64,000 nt of DNA from Clitoria ternatea (taxonomy: Eukaryota; Streptophyta; Magnoliopsida; Fabales; Fabaceae). The position numbers and the translations under genes were made by a program. The notes beneath the pieces are model-generated. The model searched no databases and was not told the DNA's origin. It saw nothing but the letters and a program-made list of their open reading frames with translations. This document shows positions 1 through 12,700 of the stretch, piece after piece. Each line of letters begins with the position of its first letter. The stretch's first letter is position 1. The stretch lies in assembly GCA_037962975.1 (NCBI GenBank), contig CM075669.1, positions 108,020,501 through 108,084,500 on the forward strand. The letters run 5' to 3'.

Positions 1-208
1 TAAAAGTGGATCGAATATGAATACCTTTCTGATATAAAATAATTGAATGGAGGAAGAAAGAAGAATGTAGAACAAAGAAGAGAAAGAGCAATAAATGGAA
101 GAGAAAGGTATTCTGAGTAAAATTTTCTCTCTACTCATAGTGAGGGACATAAGTCCCTTTTATAGGTAAATATTGACATCCAACTTGTTATAAAATAATT
201 CATAATAC
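1..208 (-). repeat. Copia 3' LTR (partial)
   Basis: Bases 70-208 match 8786-8931 closely: same start, same TATA-like stretch and the same tract containing gggacttatgtccc. On the minus strand the LTR begins with tattatgaatt, directly after the polypurine tract. Bases 1-69 have no counterpart in the 5' LTR copy, which ends abruptly at 8785, so the 5' copy has probably lost its distal part. Confidence 0.75.
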
Positions 209-221
209 TCCCCCTTAGATG
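209..221 (-). promoter_or_regulatory. Copia polypurine tract
   Basis: On the minus strand this reads catctaaggggga. It is purine-rich and abuts the 3' LTR start, where the plus-strand primer of a Copia element is expected. Confidence 0.7.
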
Positions 222-1121
222 TTTATATTTTAGAATATGCCTTATTAAAACCTTACTAGGAAAAACCCAGTAGGATAAAAACCTAGTGAAGGAAAAAGAG
301 TACAACATTCCTTACAAAGTAAATAAATAATTCAATGTACAAGTATTTAATTCTCCCCCTCATCAGAACATTTATGTAAGCATTGAAGACCAATCTTCTG
401 TACTAGTTGTTCGACGACTTTGGTTGGTAAAGATTTTGTAAATATATATGCTAGATTCTCACATGATTGGACTTTCTGGACATTTATTTCACCATTCTTT
501 ATAAGATCATGAGTAAAGAAAAATTTTGGTGAAATATGTTTTGTTCTATCTCCTTTAATATAACCTTCCTTTAACTAGAAGATACAAGCTGCATTATGTA
601 ACACCCCTAATTTCGTTATTTCTTATTTAAAATAAAATTTCAAAGGAATTTGATTATAGTTCTTTAGAACTTTTTGATTGTTATATAATTTATAATTTTT
701 TAGAATTTTCTTATTTTTTATTATTATTTATTTTTTTTTAGAATGACAAAAATACCCTTAACCTTTCATCTAATAACCAAAATGCCATTACCGACATCAT
801 CGCTTACATCATCATCGCTTACATCATCGCTTACATCATGAATAGTAAAATAAATAATTAAATAATCATGAATAGTAAAATTTTCCTCCTATAAATAGAT
901 GGCTCATTTACAACATTTCCACACCAAAAATTAGAGAGAGAATCTAGAGAGATAGTGCGTAAGAAATTAGTGGGGAGTAAATTCTTTTGGTATAAAGAAG
1001 TTCTGCCAGAGGTGAAAGGTAATAACTTTCTTCTATATTCTTTTTATAATTTTAGTTTATTTTTTTAGCACTCTTAAACCATTGATATACTAGTACTATT
1101 ATGAATAAGTTACTATAGTAA

Positions 1122-1500
1122 AAATAAATTACCACTGTGTTATTTTTACTATTTACCGTTACTATTCAAAATTTACTATTTACCGTTACTATTCAAAATT
1201 TACTATTCACTGTTATTGTTCATGATTTACCATTTACCACTATTATTCAAAAAGTTACTATTCATAATTTACTATTTACCGTTACTATTCATAATTTACT
1301 ATTTACCGTTACTATTCAAAATTTACTATTCACTGTTATTGTTCATGATTTACCATTTACCACTACTATTCAAAAAGTTACTATTCACAATTTACTATTT
1401 ACTATTACTATTCAAAAATTACTATTTACTGTTACTATTGATGACTTACCATTTACCGTTACTATTTATTATTACTATGTATATTTACTATTTATCATTC
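1122..1500 (+). repeat. Minisatellite in the solo LTR
   Basis: About twenty imperfect copies of short units built from tttactatttaccgttact and actattcaaaa, alternating in pairs. They give spurious long ORFs rich in Leu/Phe/Thr. No gene is inferred. Confidence 0.85.
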
Positions 1501-1804
1501 TGATAGCAATCTTAATTTTTATCTTAAGCTTATACTGAAATAAGTTAGTATTAATATTTTGTTAGAACTTGGAGGCGCAGAGCGAATTCACTTTTGGTAG
1601 CAAATCAAGGTAAGGGGGGGTGAGATTAAGGATATAATATGAAAATACATAAGAATATTGGGAGGAGTCCCCTACTCCTTTTAAACATAACAATATTATT
1701 ATTTTAAAATAATAACTTTTAACTTAAAATTTATAATAATTGTTATTAATAAATTAAGCATCTTGTGTAACTTAATATCTAAAATATTTAAGAACTTAAA
1801 CTAT

Positions 1805-1960
1805 TATGACCTATGCGGACTGGATTGAACCTATGCAAGGACTTGAACTATTATGAACTTGACTGAACCTATGCAAGGATTTGGACTATTATGACATATA
1901 TGGACTGAACTAGACCTATGTAAGACTGGACTATCTTGGATTTACATAGACCTGTGCAAG
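1805..1960 (+). repeat. Short tandem repeat, unit about 45-50 bp
   Basis: Three to four degenerate units with the consensus pieces gaacctatgcaagga, ttggactattatgac and ggactgaac. It lies inside the solo LTR. Confidence 0.65.
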
Positions 1961-4900
1961 GAATTGACCATAAAACTTAAAACAAACTTTATTAATTTAA
2001 ATAACCATTGAATTTTAAAATTATCATATTTATAACTGATGTTTAATTATTTAATTTGATTATGATTGTTAATATTTATTTATGCTTTATGATGATTGAT
2101 TGTGATTGATAATGTTTGATTATGATTGATAATCTTGTATTGTGGAGTTTGAGCATATAGCAAGCATGCGGAAAGCTAAAATTCAGTAAGAATTTACTTA
2201 TCTCCTACTTCTTTATTTATTTATTTTTTTATTTATTCAAATTACTTTTAAGAAATTTCTTAGAAAACTACATAAGTTTTTAGAAATCTCTTTTTATCTT
2301 TTAATATATATGTATATATCTTTACTAAAATTTAGATTTTTAGTTAGTTTATCAGAAAGAAAAAGAAAGAGAATTTATTTTATAAAAATAATTTTTTTTA
2401 ATATATATATATACGTATTATTTAAATGTATAAAAATATTATACAAAATTTTCAAGTACTAAGGTTTTAAATATTGATAATTCCAAATTTAAGTTTTTAG
2501 AAATTAATTTTGAATTGACAGGTTATGAAATATATTTAAGGCTTTGAAACTCAAATTTATAAAGAGATTTGATTTGTGATTTGAAAAGGAACTGTACTAA
2601 AATTTTATGTGCGTATTTGAGAAGTTGAAAAAGTACAGTTTACTGGGGTGGCTATGTCGTGAACCATAGGCCCTGATAATATAATTGGGTTTCTAAAAGC
2701 CTTAACCAACTAAATACGTGAGTAGTTCATGCATCATGAATCATCGAAGAGAAACAAAATGATATTGTCTGGGGACGGATTATAGAAACCGAGGATACAT
2801 TAGAGGAGGCTTAATTGTGAGCCTTGGGATGAGAGGGTGTGAAAGGGTGCTTCAGGGGACCTGGGGTAGCTCCCTAGTGTCGGGTACTTTCACAATAAAA
2901 ACCTTTTCAATCTGACTAGTCTCTAAGTGTTTCCATGCCAGTTGAGCTGTTCATATTATTATTATCCGGAATTATGGAACAGTGTAAACTCCTGGTTGGC
3001 CCAGTGCAAATTAAAATTTAAGGGGCCCACATATATAGATAAGTTATGATGAAGATATGGCATATCATTCATACATTCATAAATTGATTGTGCTTGTGAT
3101 TGTGATTGATATTATTATACTAGTTTGTGAAAACCCTTTATTGCTTATGTCCCATTTGGGAATATTATATTCTGTTTCTCACTCCTTTCTCTATGTTTTT
3201 GTTTCATATGTTTTAAATTAATGGTTCGTACAGAGGGAAGGATCGAAGAACATTGACAATATATATAGCACGTTCTAGAAAGGGAGCTCGGTATGAATAC
3301 CGTGGTCCAATGAATAAATAATGTCACTAGGCAACTGCTCTTGGGCCATGGAGTTTCCTCTCTTTCTTATAATGTTTAATGTTTATTTTCTTCGGATGAA
3401 TGTACAAATACTTTATAAAGTTTTAATAATATTGAGGTATTTCAGAAATAATGTATATAATTTATTCCGATAGTTTCTTTTTAACAAACATATCTTTAGT
3501 AAAAAAAAATTATTATTATGAATTTTTCTAGAATTTATTAAGGTGTAACAGAGGGTGTTACACATTATCTTTATATAAGATTGTTGGTGGTAGTTTCCAG
3601 CATGCAAGCCACATGTTTCTTGAATATGTTGAATTATAGACCTCAACCAAATACATTCTCGACTTGCTTCATGTAATGCTAAGATTTCAACATGATTAGA
3701 TGATGTTGCTGTGATTGTTTGCTTTATGGATCTCCATGAAATTGCTATACCACCACATATAAACAAATATCTGTTTATGATCGTCCATTATGAGGATCAG
3801 ACAAATACCCTGCATCTGCATAACCAATTAGGTTTGCCTTGATACATATGGGAAAAATAAACCCGTGTCAATTGTACCTCTAAGGTAGCGATATATATGC
3901 TTAATCTCATTTCGATGCCTTTTTTTGGGAAAAGAACTATGTCTTGCTAACAAATTGATAGCAAATGATATATCAGGTCGTGTATGACTAGCAAGATACA
4001 TTAGTGCACCAATTACACTAAGATATGGTACTTCAGGACCAAGTAGTTCTTCTTTTTTCTCTTGAGACCGAAAATGATCTTTGCTCACTTCAAGTGACCG
4101 TACAACCATTGGACTGCTTAATGGGTGTGATTTATCCATATAGAATCTCTTTAGCACCTTTTCTGTATAAGTCTTTTGGTGCATCAAAATTCCTTCTTTT
4201 AAATATTCTAATTGTAATCTAAGAAAAACTTTATTTTTTTCAAGTCTTTCATCTCAAATTGCCTTTTCAAGCAAATTATAGTCTTCAAAAGCTCTTCAGG
4301 AGTTCCGATGATGTTCAAATCATCTACATAGATAGCAATTATAACGAACTCTTTCCCGAATATTTTCATAAAAATGCATGGACAAATCGGGTCATTTTTA
4401 TATCCTTCTTTCAACAAATATTCACTAAGACAGTTGTACCACATACGTCCAGATTGTTTCAATCCGTAAAGAGATTTATTCAATTTAATTAAATAATTTT
4501 CTCAAGGATTTGTTTTGTATGCTTCAGGCAAATTAAATCCTTCAGGGAGTTTCATATAGATGTCATTTTCAAGTGAGCCATATAAATATGCTGCAACAAC
4601 ATCCATTAGGCGTAAATCAAGCCTTTCATGGATTGCCAAACTTATTAAGTATCGAAAAGTAGTTGCATCCATCACTGGTGAATATGTTTCTTCGAAATCA
4701 ATACCAGGTCTTTGTGAGAAACCTTGTGCAATAAGTCTTGCTTTATATCGCACAATTTCACCATTTTCATTTCTTTTTCTTGTAAAGACCCATTTGTTCC
4801 CAACTGGTTTTACACCTTCAGGTGTTCAGACTACAGGTCCAAAAACTTTTCATTTTGCAAGTGAGTTTAACTCTTCTTGCATTGCATTTTTCCATTTTAG

Positions 4901-6899
4901 CCAATCATTTCTTTGTGTACATTCCTTAATAGATTTTGGCTCATGATTCTTATCATCATTTATAATATCAAGAGCTACTTTGAATGCAAAATTTCATCAA
5001 TATCGACTTCATGTCGATTCCATTATATTCCATACATGACATAATTTATGGAGATCTCTTTATTCTTATCAATTTTAGGTACCTTGGTTTCACCTGGATT
5101 TGAAACCTTGATTATGTCAGGAGACTCTACTGGAGTCTTTATATCCTAGATTCGACCATTCTCTTTATTTATTGAGGATTTTTATCTTTAGAACCAACAG
5201 GTCTACCACGTTTTATTTTGGCTTCAGACTCATTTGCAATTTTAGATTATCCTGCAGGGACATCAATCTTTATTAGAGTATTAACAGCTGGTATGTGTGA
5301 CTTAGTCATTCTTTTATTGTTAAATTTTGCAAACTAATTATTTTCTGAAGTTCTAGTTCAGATTGCTTTGTTCAAGGATCAAGATGTGATAGAGATACCT
5401 TATTCTAACTGATCCTTTTATCCAACTGTTTATTTTCTCCCCCTAATGGTGGGAAAATAGATTCATCAAAATGACAATCAGCAAAACAAGTTGTAAATAA
5501 ATCACCTGTTAAAGGTTCAAGATATTTTATTATGGATGGACTTTCATATTCAACATATATTCCCAACCTTCTTTGAGGTCCCATCTTAGTGTGTTGTGGA
5601 GGAGAAATAGGAACATATACCGCACTTCCAAAGATTCTTAGATGGGAAATATTTGGTTCTTTACCATGAACCAATTGTAAAGGGGAATATTCATGATAAC
5701 TTGTAGGCCTGATGCGAATAAGTGTTGCCGCATGTAAGATTACATGTCCCCAAGTTTAAATTGGGAGTTTTGATCTCATTAACAATGGTCTTGCTATCAT
5801 TTTCAAACGTTTAATCAATGATTCAGCGAGTCCATTTTGTGTATGAACACATGCTACAAGATGTTCAACATCAATTCCAATGGACATACAATAATCATTA
5901 AATGATTGAGATGTGAATTCACCAGCGTTATCAAGGCGTATTTTCTTAATTGGATAATCAGGAAAATGAGCTCTTAAACGAATTAATTAAGCTAGTAATC
6001 TCACAAATGCCTGGTTGCGAGTTGACAATAAGCAAACATGTGACCATCTAGTTGATGCATCAATTAAAACCATAAAATATCTAAATGGTCCACATAAAGA
6101 GTGTATTAGCCCACAAATATCACCTTGTATATGCTCTAAAAATATGAGTGATTTATTTCCAATTTTCATTGGTGATGGTCGAGTAATTAATTTCCCTCGA
6201 GAGCAAGCAGCACATGAGAAATTATTAGTTTGGAGAATTTGTCTGCTGGACAAGCAATGACCATTTTAATTCTCAACTATTTTTCGCATCATTATTGTTC
6301 CAGGGTGGCCTAACCGTTCATGCCAAATAACAAAGTTATTCTTATTTGTAAACTTCTGGTTTACTATGGCATTTGTTTCAATTGTACTAATATATGTGTA
6401 GTACAAACCAGAGGAAAATAAAGGTAATTTTTCCAATATACATTTCTTATCAGAAATTAACTTTGTGATGTAAAGATATTCATCTTTTTCTTTATTTGTG
6501 GTCTCAATATGGTATCCATTTCTACGGATATCCTTAAAACTCAATAAATTTCTTTGAGACTTCCTAGAATATAATGCACTTTTAATGTGCAATTTTGTTC
6601 CTCCAAGTAAAAAAATATTGGCTCTGTCGGAGCCTTCAATTATATTTATACTACCAGATATAGTATTAACATTGGCTTCTTGTTTTAGTATATGATAAAA
6701 ATATTTCTCATTCTTGAGAATTGTATGAGTTGTTGCACTGTCTACGAGGCATATATATTCGTCATTCACATGAGCATCCATTTTTCATTAAATAATAATA
6801 AATAAATCATGAGTGAAAATATAATTAACAATAATAAATATTTAACATAAATTCATAACAAAACAAATTTCATGAAATATAAAATAATTTATTTAGGGG

Positions 6900-7300
6900 C
6901 ATTCCCTTTTCCAACCGAGTGGTCAATATCTTCTTCAGGAAGAGTAAAGAAATCATTAACATCAAAGTGAGTATAAGCATCATCTATACCAGTCAAATTT
7001 GTTTTTATTATTTTCCCTTTATTTTTTTTAAGGAATTTTTTGGTATAGATCAATCAGATGCTTTGGTGTGCGACAAACCCGAGACTAGTGGCCTTAACGA
7101 TAACAAATATTTTAGTTTGTTCGCTACTCTGAATATATTTTCCCTTTTCCGTACGATCTTTTATTTTTCCATACAAATGATTTTTTTTATCATTTCAACC
7201 ACGATCACGACCATGAGTATAATGATCATGTATTGCTACATTCACTTCTGGGAATGGAGCACTTCCAGTTGGACGAGACTCATAATTTTGCATAAGTAAT
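6900..7300 (-). pseudogene. Copia gag C-terminal remnant
   Basis: Short minus-strand blocks resemble the end of Copia gag. One encodes PTGSAPFPEVNVAIHD at about 7277-7230. Further on are the last residues of a zinc knuckle (a GH, stop, SRVCRTPKHL pattern near 7095-7060), with a stop where Trp is usual. Frames shift between blocks. The N-terminal half of gag is missing or unrecognisable. Confidence 0.6.
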
Positions 7301-7401
7301 TCATTATTTTTTTCAGCCACAAGGAGATAAGTATAAATTTTCACATAAATGATTTGGTAATGAAAATTTAAAATTTTTATAAAATATCATTCAAATACAA
7401 G

Positions 7402-7444
7402 TGGCCTAGTGGTAGAGTGATAACTTATTCCCGGATTCAAATCC
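7402..7444 (+). repeat. tRNA-like A and B boxes, possible SINE head
   Basis: tggcctagtgg (7402-7412) fits an RNA polymerase III A box and ggattcaaatcc (7433-7444) fits a B box. The 20-bp spacing is shorter than in a true tRNA. There is no cloverleaf, so this looks like a fragment of a tRNA-derived SINE. A related snippet, actagtggtttagtg, occurs at 7916-7930. Confidence 0.4.
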
Positions 7445-8546
7445 TCATTAATGTTATCATATTTATTAACTCCTTTATTTATATAAAATATATTATATTA
7501 TGTATAAATACCAATTATGAGTATAAAAATTAATTATAAAATTAATTATTTAAAGTAAAGCAATTATATAACCCACCAAGTGTATTCATTCAATAATATA
7601 TTATATGACCACGCAGTGTATTCATTCAATTTCAATATTATATTAATCCAATAGTGCAATTAAAATAATCCAATGCAATAATGTGATACTACAGGGCATA
7701 AATGTGAAGCATAATTACGTAGTTAGGTGTGATGCAAAATTAGTGGTACAAGATACAAAAATTAAATTAGTGTAGGAATTTAAAATAGTTAGTGCAATCC
7801 GTGAGTCCAACATGAAGTATAACATGAAATAAGCAGTATGAATTATTTGTGTGATAATTTTATGATTTTATTTTATTTTAATTTCTTATAATTTTTATAA
7901 AATTTTTATTCAAGCACTAGTGGTTTAGTGAAAAATTTAAAATTTTTTATAAAGTTTTCATAAAAGCAAATGTTGAATGAATAATTGTATAAAAGCAAAC
8001 ATGAAGCTACTGTATATACGTGATCAATAGCTAGCATATAAAATTAGTAAATCATGTAGGCATAGCATTAGCGGCATGTAGGCATATCATATAAAATATA
8101 AAATATAAAAGCAATTAGGAGTAGCAGCATGTAAGCATTAGCATGTAAGCATTAGCATATAACATATAAAATATAAAAGCATATAGGAGTAGCAGCATGT
8201 AGACATTAGCTAAAAGTAATATAAATTAAAATATATGGCAATGGAAATCATTAGCCCGTGAAGTTACAGTATTTAATTTAATAATATAAAATAGAAAAAG
8301 CAATGAGCAAAATCAGCTATACTATAGCATCAATGGTAATTTTATACAATTATTAAGGAAGTAATTTTAATAACATGCAGGAATAGAAAACGAGCAGTAG
8401 GTAGCAATGGATAAAATAAAATAAAGTAGCAATGGAATAGAATACACGCAGGTATATGGAGGTAATATAAAATAAAGTATGTTTATAGAGCTAGTTAAAT
8501 GCAAAACGGGTAATAATATATTTTTTTTAATTTCTTGAATTCTTAT

Positions 8547-8676
8547 AGTTCTTCAGGAACTATCAATAAATTTTGTAATAATTCTTCAAGAATTCAAGAT
8601 ATATATAAATAAGTTCTTCAAGAACTTTTTTGTTGATGATATAGATATAGTCTTATACATAAGTTTTTCGGGAACT
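8547..8676. repeat. Cluster of four agttcttcaagaact inverted repeats
   Basis: Copies at 8547-8561, 8581-8594, 8612-8626 and 8662-8676 have 6-7 bp arms around a short centre. They vary (agttcttcaggaact, attcttcaagaatt, agttcttcaagaact, agtttttcgggaact) while keeping most of the arm pairing. Confidence 0.75.
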
Positions 8677-8784
8677 TTTATAATATATACATAAATAACA
8701 TAAGGTATATAAATTAAGATTATCAGGAATAATAATAATAATCATGTATTACCTCTCGTAGTCTTTACTAGATCTCAGTTGGTC

Positions 8785-8931
8785 AGAATGTAGAACAAAG
8801 AAGAAAAATAGCAACAAATGGAAGAGAAAGATATTCTGAGTACAATTTTCCCTCTACTGATAGTGAGGGACATAAGTCCCTTTTATAGGCAAATATTAAC
8901 ATCCAACTTGTTATAAAATAATTCATAATAC
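8785..8931 (-). repeat. Copia 5' LTR (truncated)
   Basis: Matches 70-208. On the minus strand it has ctataaaagggac (8888-8876), a TATA box about 45 bp from the LTR start, giving a very short U3. The leader side departs from the 3' LTR at 8785. Confidence 0.7.
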
Positions 8932-9778
8932 TTTCTATCTTTTGTATTATTGTTCCCTTGTGTATTAATTTCAGATGAGTTTTTTCAAAAAAAGACTTGT
9001 AAATTTTATTTTGGTTCGGACTGTTTTGAGTTTTGCCAAAAAAAAAAACTTGATCATATCCAATTTGTCTTTAAATAAAGTATGTAAAAATTATAAAAAT
9101 AATATTTTAAAAAATATTTCCTATCTCATTTCAATTAAGGTTTTAGTATTTTTTTATTTATTTAGAGAAGGAATTCATTGATTCCAGAATTTAATTTTGA
9201 TATAGTACTAAAAAGGGTATATTTTTTACACTGTTAAAAAACTATACACTAAATTTTTATATAATTAATTAACGTATATTTCTAAAGAGGTTATCCAATA
9301 TGATAAATTAGAGGTATAATAAAAAATTTATTTTTCAGATCTCTCACAGCTGTACTACAACTTTAAATGTGAAACAAAAGATAATTTAATTTAAAGAAAT
9401 ATAATTAAAAAATCAATTTAGCAGACAAGTGCCAATAATGCCGGTGACACGCACAGAAGATGAGTTTTAATTATATTTCTTTACCCTTTTTAGAAGGTTG
9501 CTGATTATAGTCCGTTTTCAAACTTCAAACACTGGTAAAGAGGAAAAACATGTCATATAGTGTGTCAGCTGACGCATACGAAAAAGCAGGGGATAATAAT
9601 AAAAAAAAAAAGGATGATGATAAAGATTTTCTTTTAAAGGACAATATTCATAAAATAACAAGATAGATTATTATTCAAATATCAGAAAACAAAAAAATGT
9701 CAACATTGCCATGACTCGTGAGTAACAAGATTATTTTTATCATCATTATCATCTAAGTACTCCAATTTATTGATAGCA
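8932..9778. other. Intergenic, AT-rich
   Basis: No gene, LTR terminus or structured repeat seen. The small ORF at 8975-9181 is of AT-rich composition with no recognisable domain. Bases near 9700-9778 are expected to hold the 3' UTR of the aldehyde dehydrogenase gene. Confidence 0.5.
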
Positions 9779-12700
9779 TCAAAGCCAAGCTGGGTTCTTC
9801 AAGGGAGCAACAACAGCCTTGACTTGCAAGTAGTTCTTAAGACTGTACTCTCCTTTTTCTCTTCCTTGCCCACTCATCTTGTACCCACCAAAAGGAATTG
9901 CAGCATCAAATGTGTCAAAACAGTTCACCCACACTGTTCCAGCTCTAAGGGCCCTTGTCAAATAATTCGCAGTGTCTATGTTCTTTGTAAACACCCCTGC
10001 TGCAAGACCATAACGTGTCTTATTTGCTCTCTCAATTACCTCACCAAGGTCCCTGGGATCAACACAAAAGTAATCAGTGCACAAAACAAGTCTCAACAAA
10101 ATAATAGTCATTGGTTTCTTACTTGAATTTTAATATGGATTGAACTGGACCAAAGATCTCATCCGTTGCAATCAGCATGCCATCCTGGTGGTTGTTACAA
10201 ATTCAAGTGAAAATTTAGGGATTGTGCTTTCAACTTTGAGTCTCCTTGGGTAAGAATAAGAATGGAACTAAAAAAAGTAAACTCTCAATTTAGTCTTAAG
10301 TCTGTATGATCATGCACTCTAGTTCTTAAATTTAAAAAATCTCAATTTAGTTTCAAGTTAGTCCCATATTATTTTAAAAAGTTTTAATTTGGTAACAATT
10401 TGATTGATTGGTGAGTTAACTTGGAAATTAAAAATTATGGTTTAAGTGGGTGTTGAACCCGTGACTAGAAAGGAAAAGCCTGAAAACCTTTACACTGGAA
10501 TAAACCATCCACACAATCACTAAAATTAACATGAGGGTTATATATATTGGTATGCGCACACACATAAATAGATAGAGAGCGAGAAAGAGGGAGAATGGTG
10601 CAGGTCCAGTTACGAATAAAACCAAAGTGCACCTTCAATAGTTTATTTATCCATCATTGGGCATTAACATGAGGGTTTACTCGAACTAAAAATATATACC
10701 TTAACATTAGAGAAGACCGTAGGTTGAACATAGAAGCCCTTTTTGCCAAGCCTATCTCCTCCAGTTTCAAGGGTCGCCCCACTTTCAACACCAGATCTGA
10801 TATACTTCAGTATCTTCTCAAATTGATCTGAATCAATCTGATTGTTTGGATCATACACAAAATCATCAATATATTCAGACATTTTAAAAGAATGGTGCAT
10901 TAAGACAAGGGAATATCGAAGTAGGAGTAGCGATTTAGCATTCTTTGTGTGCATTTCAGTGCTCTGAAAGCTCCAGTATCTGAACACCATAAGAACAATA
11001 ACATATCTTTGCTCATCAGCAATCAGCATCTTACATTAAGCCACATTGCCACAGATCACACCCTCGAAACAGCATTGGAAAATGAAGCTCCAAACTCAAA
11101 CATGAGGAAACGATGCAAAGGATGATTCATAAGAATTTACCTGAGGACCTTGCTCTATTCCCCCCTTGAATGGATCACCAACAACACGTTTCAAAGCACG
11201 AGCTTTAGCTTTCGCAACAAACTCATCATACACACTTTCATGCACAAATGTTCGAGATCCAGCACAGCAACATTGCCCCTGAATGTCACAAAGAACACCA
11301 ATCAAGTTTTCTAAGTACTCGTCACAGATAATTGTTTTACAGCAAGAACTCTGCACTGTTGTATACCTGATTAAAGAATAAGGCAAAGTGTGCTAGCTCA
11401 ACAGCTTGATCTACATCAGCATCGTCACACACAATAAAGGGGGATTTCCCACCAAGTTCCAAAGTCACAGGCTTAAGATTGCTTTTAGCCGCCAGTTCAA
11501 GGACAACTTTTCCAGTATCAGTGGAACCAGTAAAAGCAAGCTGTGAGAAAAAATCCAAATTTCATGCTGTTAAGATATTGACCCATCTAGGTGTGGAATA
11601 ATCCATTAGGATGAAATTAAACATCACTCTAGAAGTTTAAACTTACAAAAGTTAAGGAAACCAAAACTAATTCCCACAAAAAAATTTCCTTAATAATTTA
11701 ATAGAATCAATAGAAACTTTTAAGAAGGCTTGGCTCAGTTGGATGAACAGAGTGTCTGAATTGTTGTAAGCCCACTAACATGTGTTTGATTCCCACTGGG
11801 GGGAAAAAAACTCGATCATGCCACCCCTAAAGTCACAACCAAATATTTTAGTACCTTATCAACTTCCATGTGACTAGCAAGAGCAGCACCAGCAGTTGGA
11901 CCAAAGCCTGATACAACATTCAAAACACCAGAAGGAAGACCAGCCTGCCAGGCAGATCACAAATTGAGAATAATGATGAATATAGACATTACATGAGTAA
12001 ATTAAACTCCAACCAAACCATGCTTCTAACAAAATGAAGATTCGTATATCAGTATCTCATTCACACACCTCATGAAAGAGTTTTGCTGCATATAAAGCAG
12101 ATAAGGGTGTCTGCTCAGCTGTTTTAAGAACAATTGTGTTGCCACATGCCAATGCTGGTCCAACCTTCCATGCAAACATGAGAAGAGGGAAGTTCCAAGG
12201 AATGATCTGACCAGCAACGCCAATCGGTTCATGCAATGTTTGCACATGATATGGTCCATCAGCAGGAACTGTGAGACCATGAATCTTATCTGCCCAACCT
12301 GGGAAACACCAGAACAAATAAGTTACTATAGTGATCTCACAAAACCATCAGGAGAACATTTAGTTCCACATTTTCCACCCCCCACATACCAGCATAGTAC
12401 CGAATTAGGCGAACCAGCATTGGCATTTCAATCTTAGCAGATTGTTCATAAGGCTTTCCATTATCCCAAGTCTCAAGTGCTGCAAGCTCATCATTATGCT
12501 TTTCTAGCAGATCAGCAGCACGCAACAATATCTTTTGCCTATCCTATATAAAAAAATCAAATACCATGGAAGCAATAAAAAGGGGATTCAACTGCAGAAT
12601 CATGGAACCAAATTTCATGCCTTAGTGAAGTTTTGGAAAAGCAAAATTACAAAAAAAAAAGTTATGATGAAATTACATAAGCTGTCATCTTAGGCCATGG

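Larger units (their letters stand above)
597..3562 (+). repeat. Solo LTR (Tekay-type, 2966 bp) nested in the Copia element
   Basis: It starts with tgtaacacccc and ends with gggtgttaca, a perfect TG...CA inverted terminus. It is flanked by catta at 592-596 and 3563-3567. Removing it restores continuous Copia RNase H sequence across the site. No coding region is present, so this is an LTR left by intra-element recombination. The TGTAACA.CCC start and the conserved block ending in gtagctcccta (2865-2880) resemble the Tekay LTRs at 36596-45126, in the opposite orientation. Lineage is inferred from these resemblances. Confidence 0.85.
592..3567. other. 5-bp target-site duplication around the solo LTR
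   Basis: Identical catta at 592-596 and 3563-3567, as expected for retroviral-type integration. Confidence 0.85.
240..6781 (-). pseudogene. Copia pol (PR-IN-RT-RH) pseudogene
   Basis: Broken polyprotein reading down the minus strand. A protease-like start (LVDSATTHTIL, with DSA in place of the usual DSG) leads to the pre-integrase motif WHERLGHPG at about 6320-6290. The integrase core follows, with its three acidic residues still readable: QGDICG near 6150, LDNAGEF near 5925 and the Glu in a GLAES-type motif near 5820. The RT has RLIAQGFSQRPGIDFEETYSPV at about 4735-4675 and the YVDD box near 4325. The connection domain (TRPDISFAINLLARHS) and RNase H follow, the latter resuming at 590-240 beyond the inserted solo LTR. 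Frames change near 6260, 5700, 5400, 4490 and 4190, and there are internal stops. No product is expected. Confidence 0.9.
7301..8784. other. AT-rich Copia leader without a recognisable gene
   Basis: No coding signal seen. It holds short direct repeats (gcatgtaagcattagcat near 8130-8150), the tRNA-like boxes at 7402-7444 and the inverted-repeat cluster at 8547-8676. The N-terminal half of gag should lie here and is not visible. Confidence 0.6.
1..8931 (-). mobile_element. Decayed Ty1/Copia LTR retrotransposon, 3' LTR incomplete
   Basis: On the minus strand the order is 5' LTR (8785-8931), AT-rich leader, gag remnant (about 7300-6900), protease/pre-integrase (6781-6266), integrase (6265-5405), reverse transcriptase (4753-4208), connection/RNase H (4187-240), polypurine tract (221-209) and 3' LTR (from 208 to beyond base 1). 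The gag-PR-IN-RT-RH order defines Copia. The pol frame is broken many times, so the copy is dead. A solo LTR at 597-3562 interrupts the RNase H region. The 3' LTR runs off the window, so the target duplication cannot be checked. Confidence 0.9.

Noticed and set aside
1137..1538. 133-codon ORF rich in Leu, Phe and Thr
   Set aside because: It is a reading of the minisatellite and exists in more than one frame.
7402..7444. Functional tRNA gene
   Set aside because: A and B boxes are too close and no acceptor stem or anticodon arm can be formed.
10300..10520. Extra exon or ncRNA in ALDH intron 9
   Set aside because: The sequence resembles a dispersed AT-rich repeat with a B-box-like cgggttcaac on the minus strand. 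It keeps no ALDH coding similarity, and exons 9 and 10 join in frame without it.
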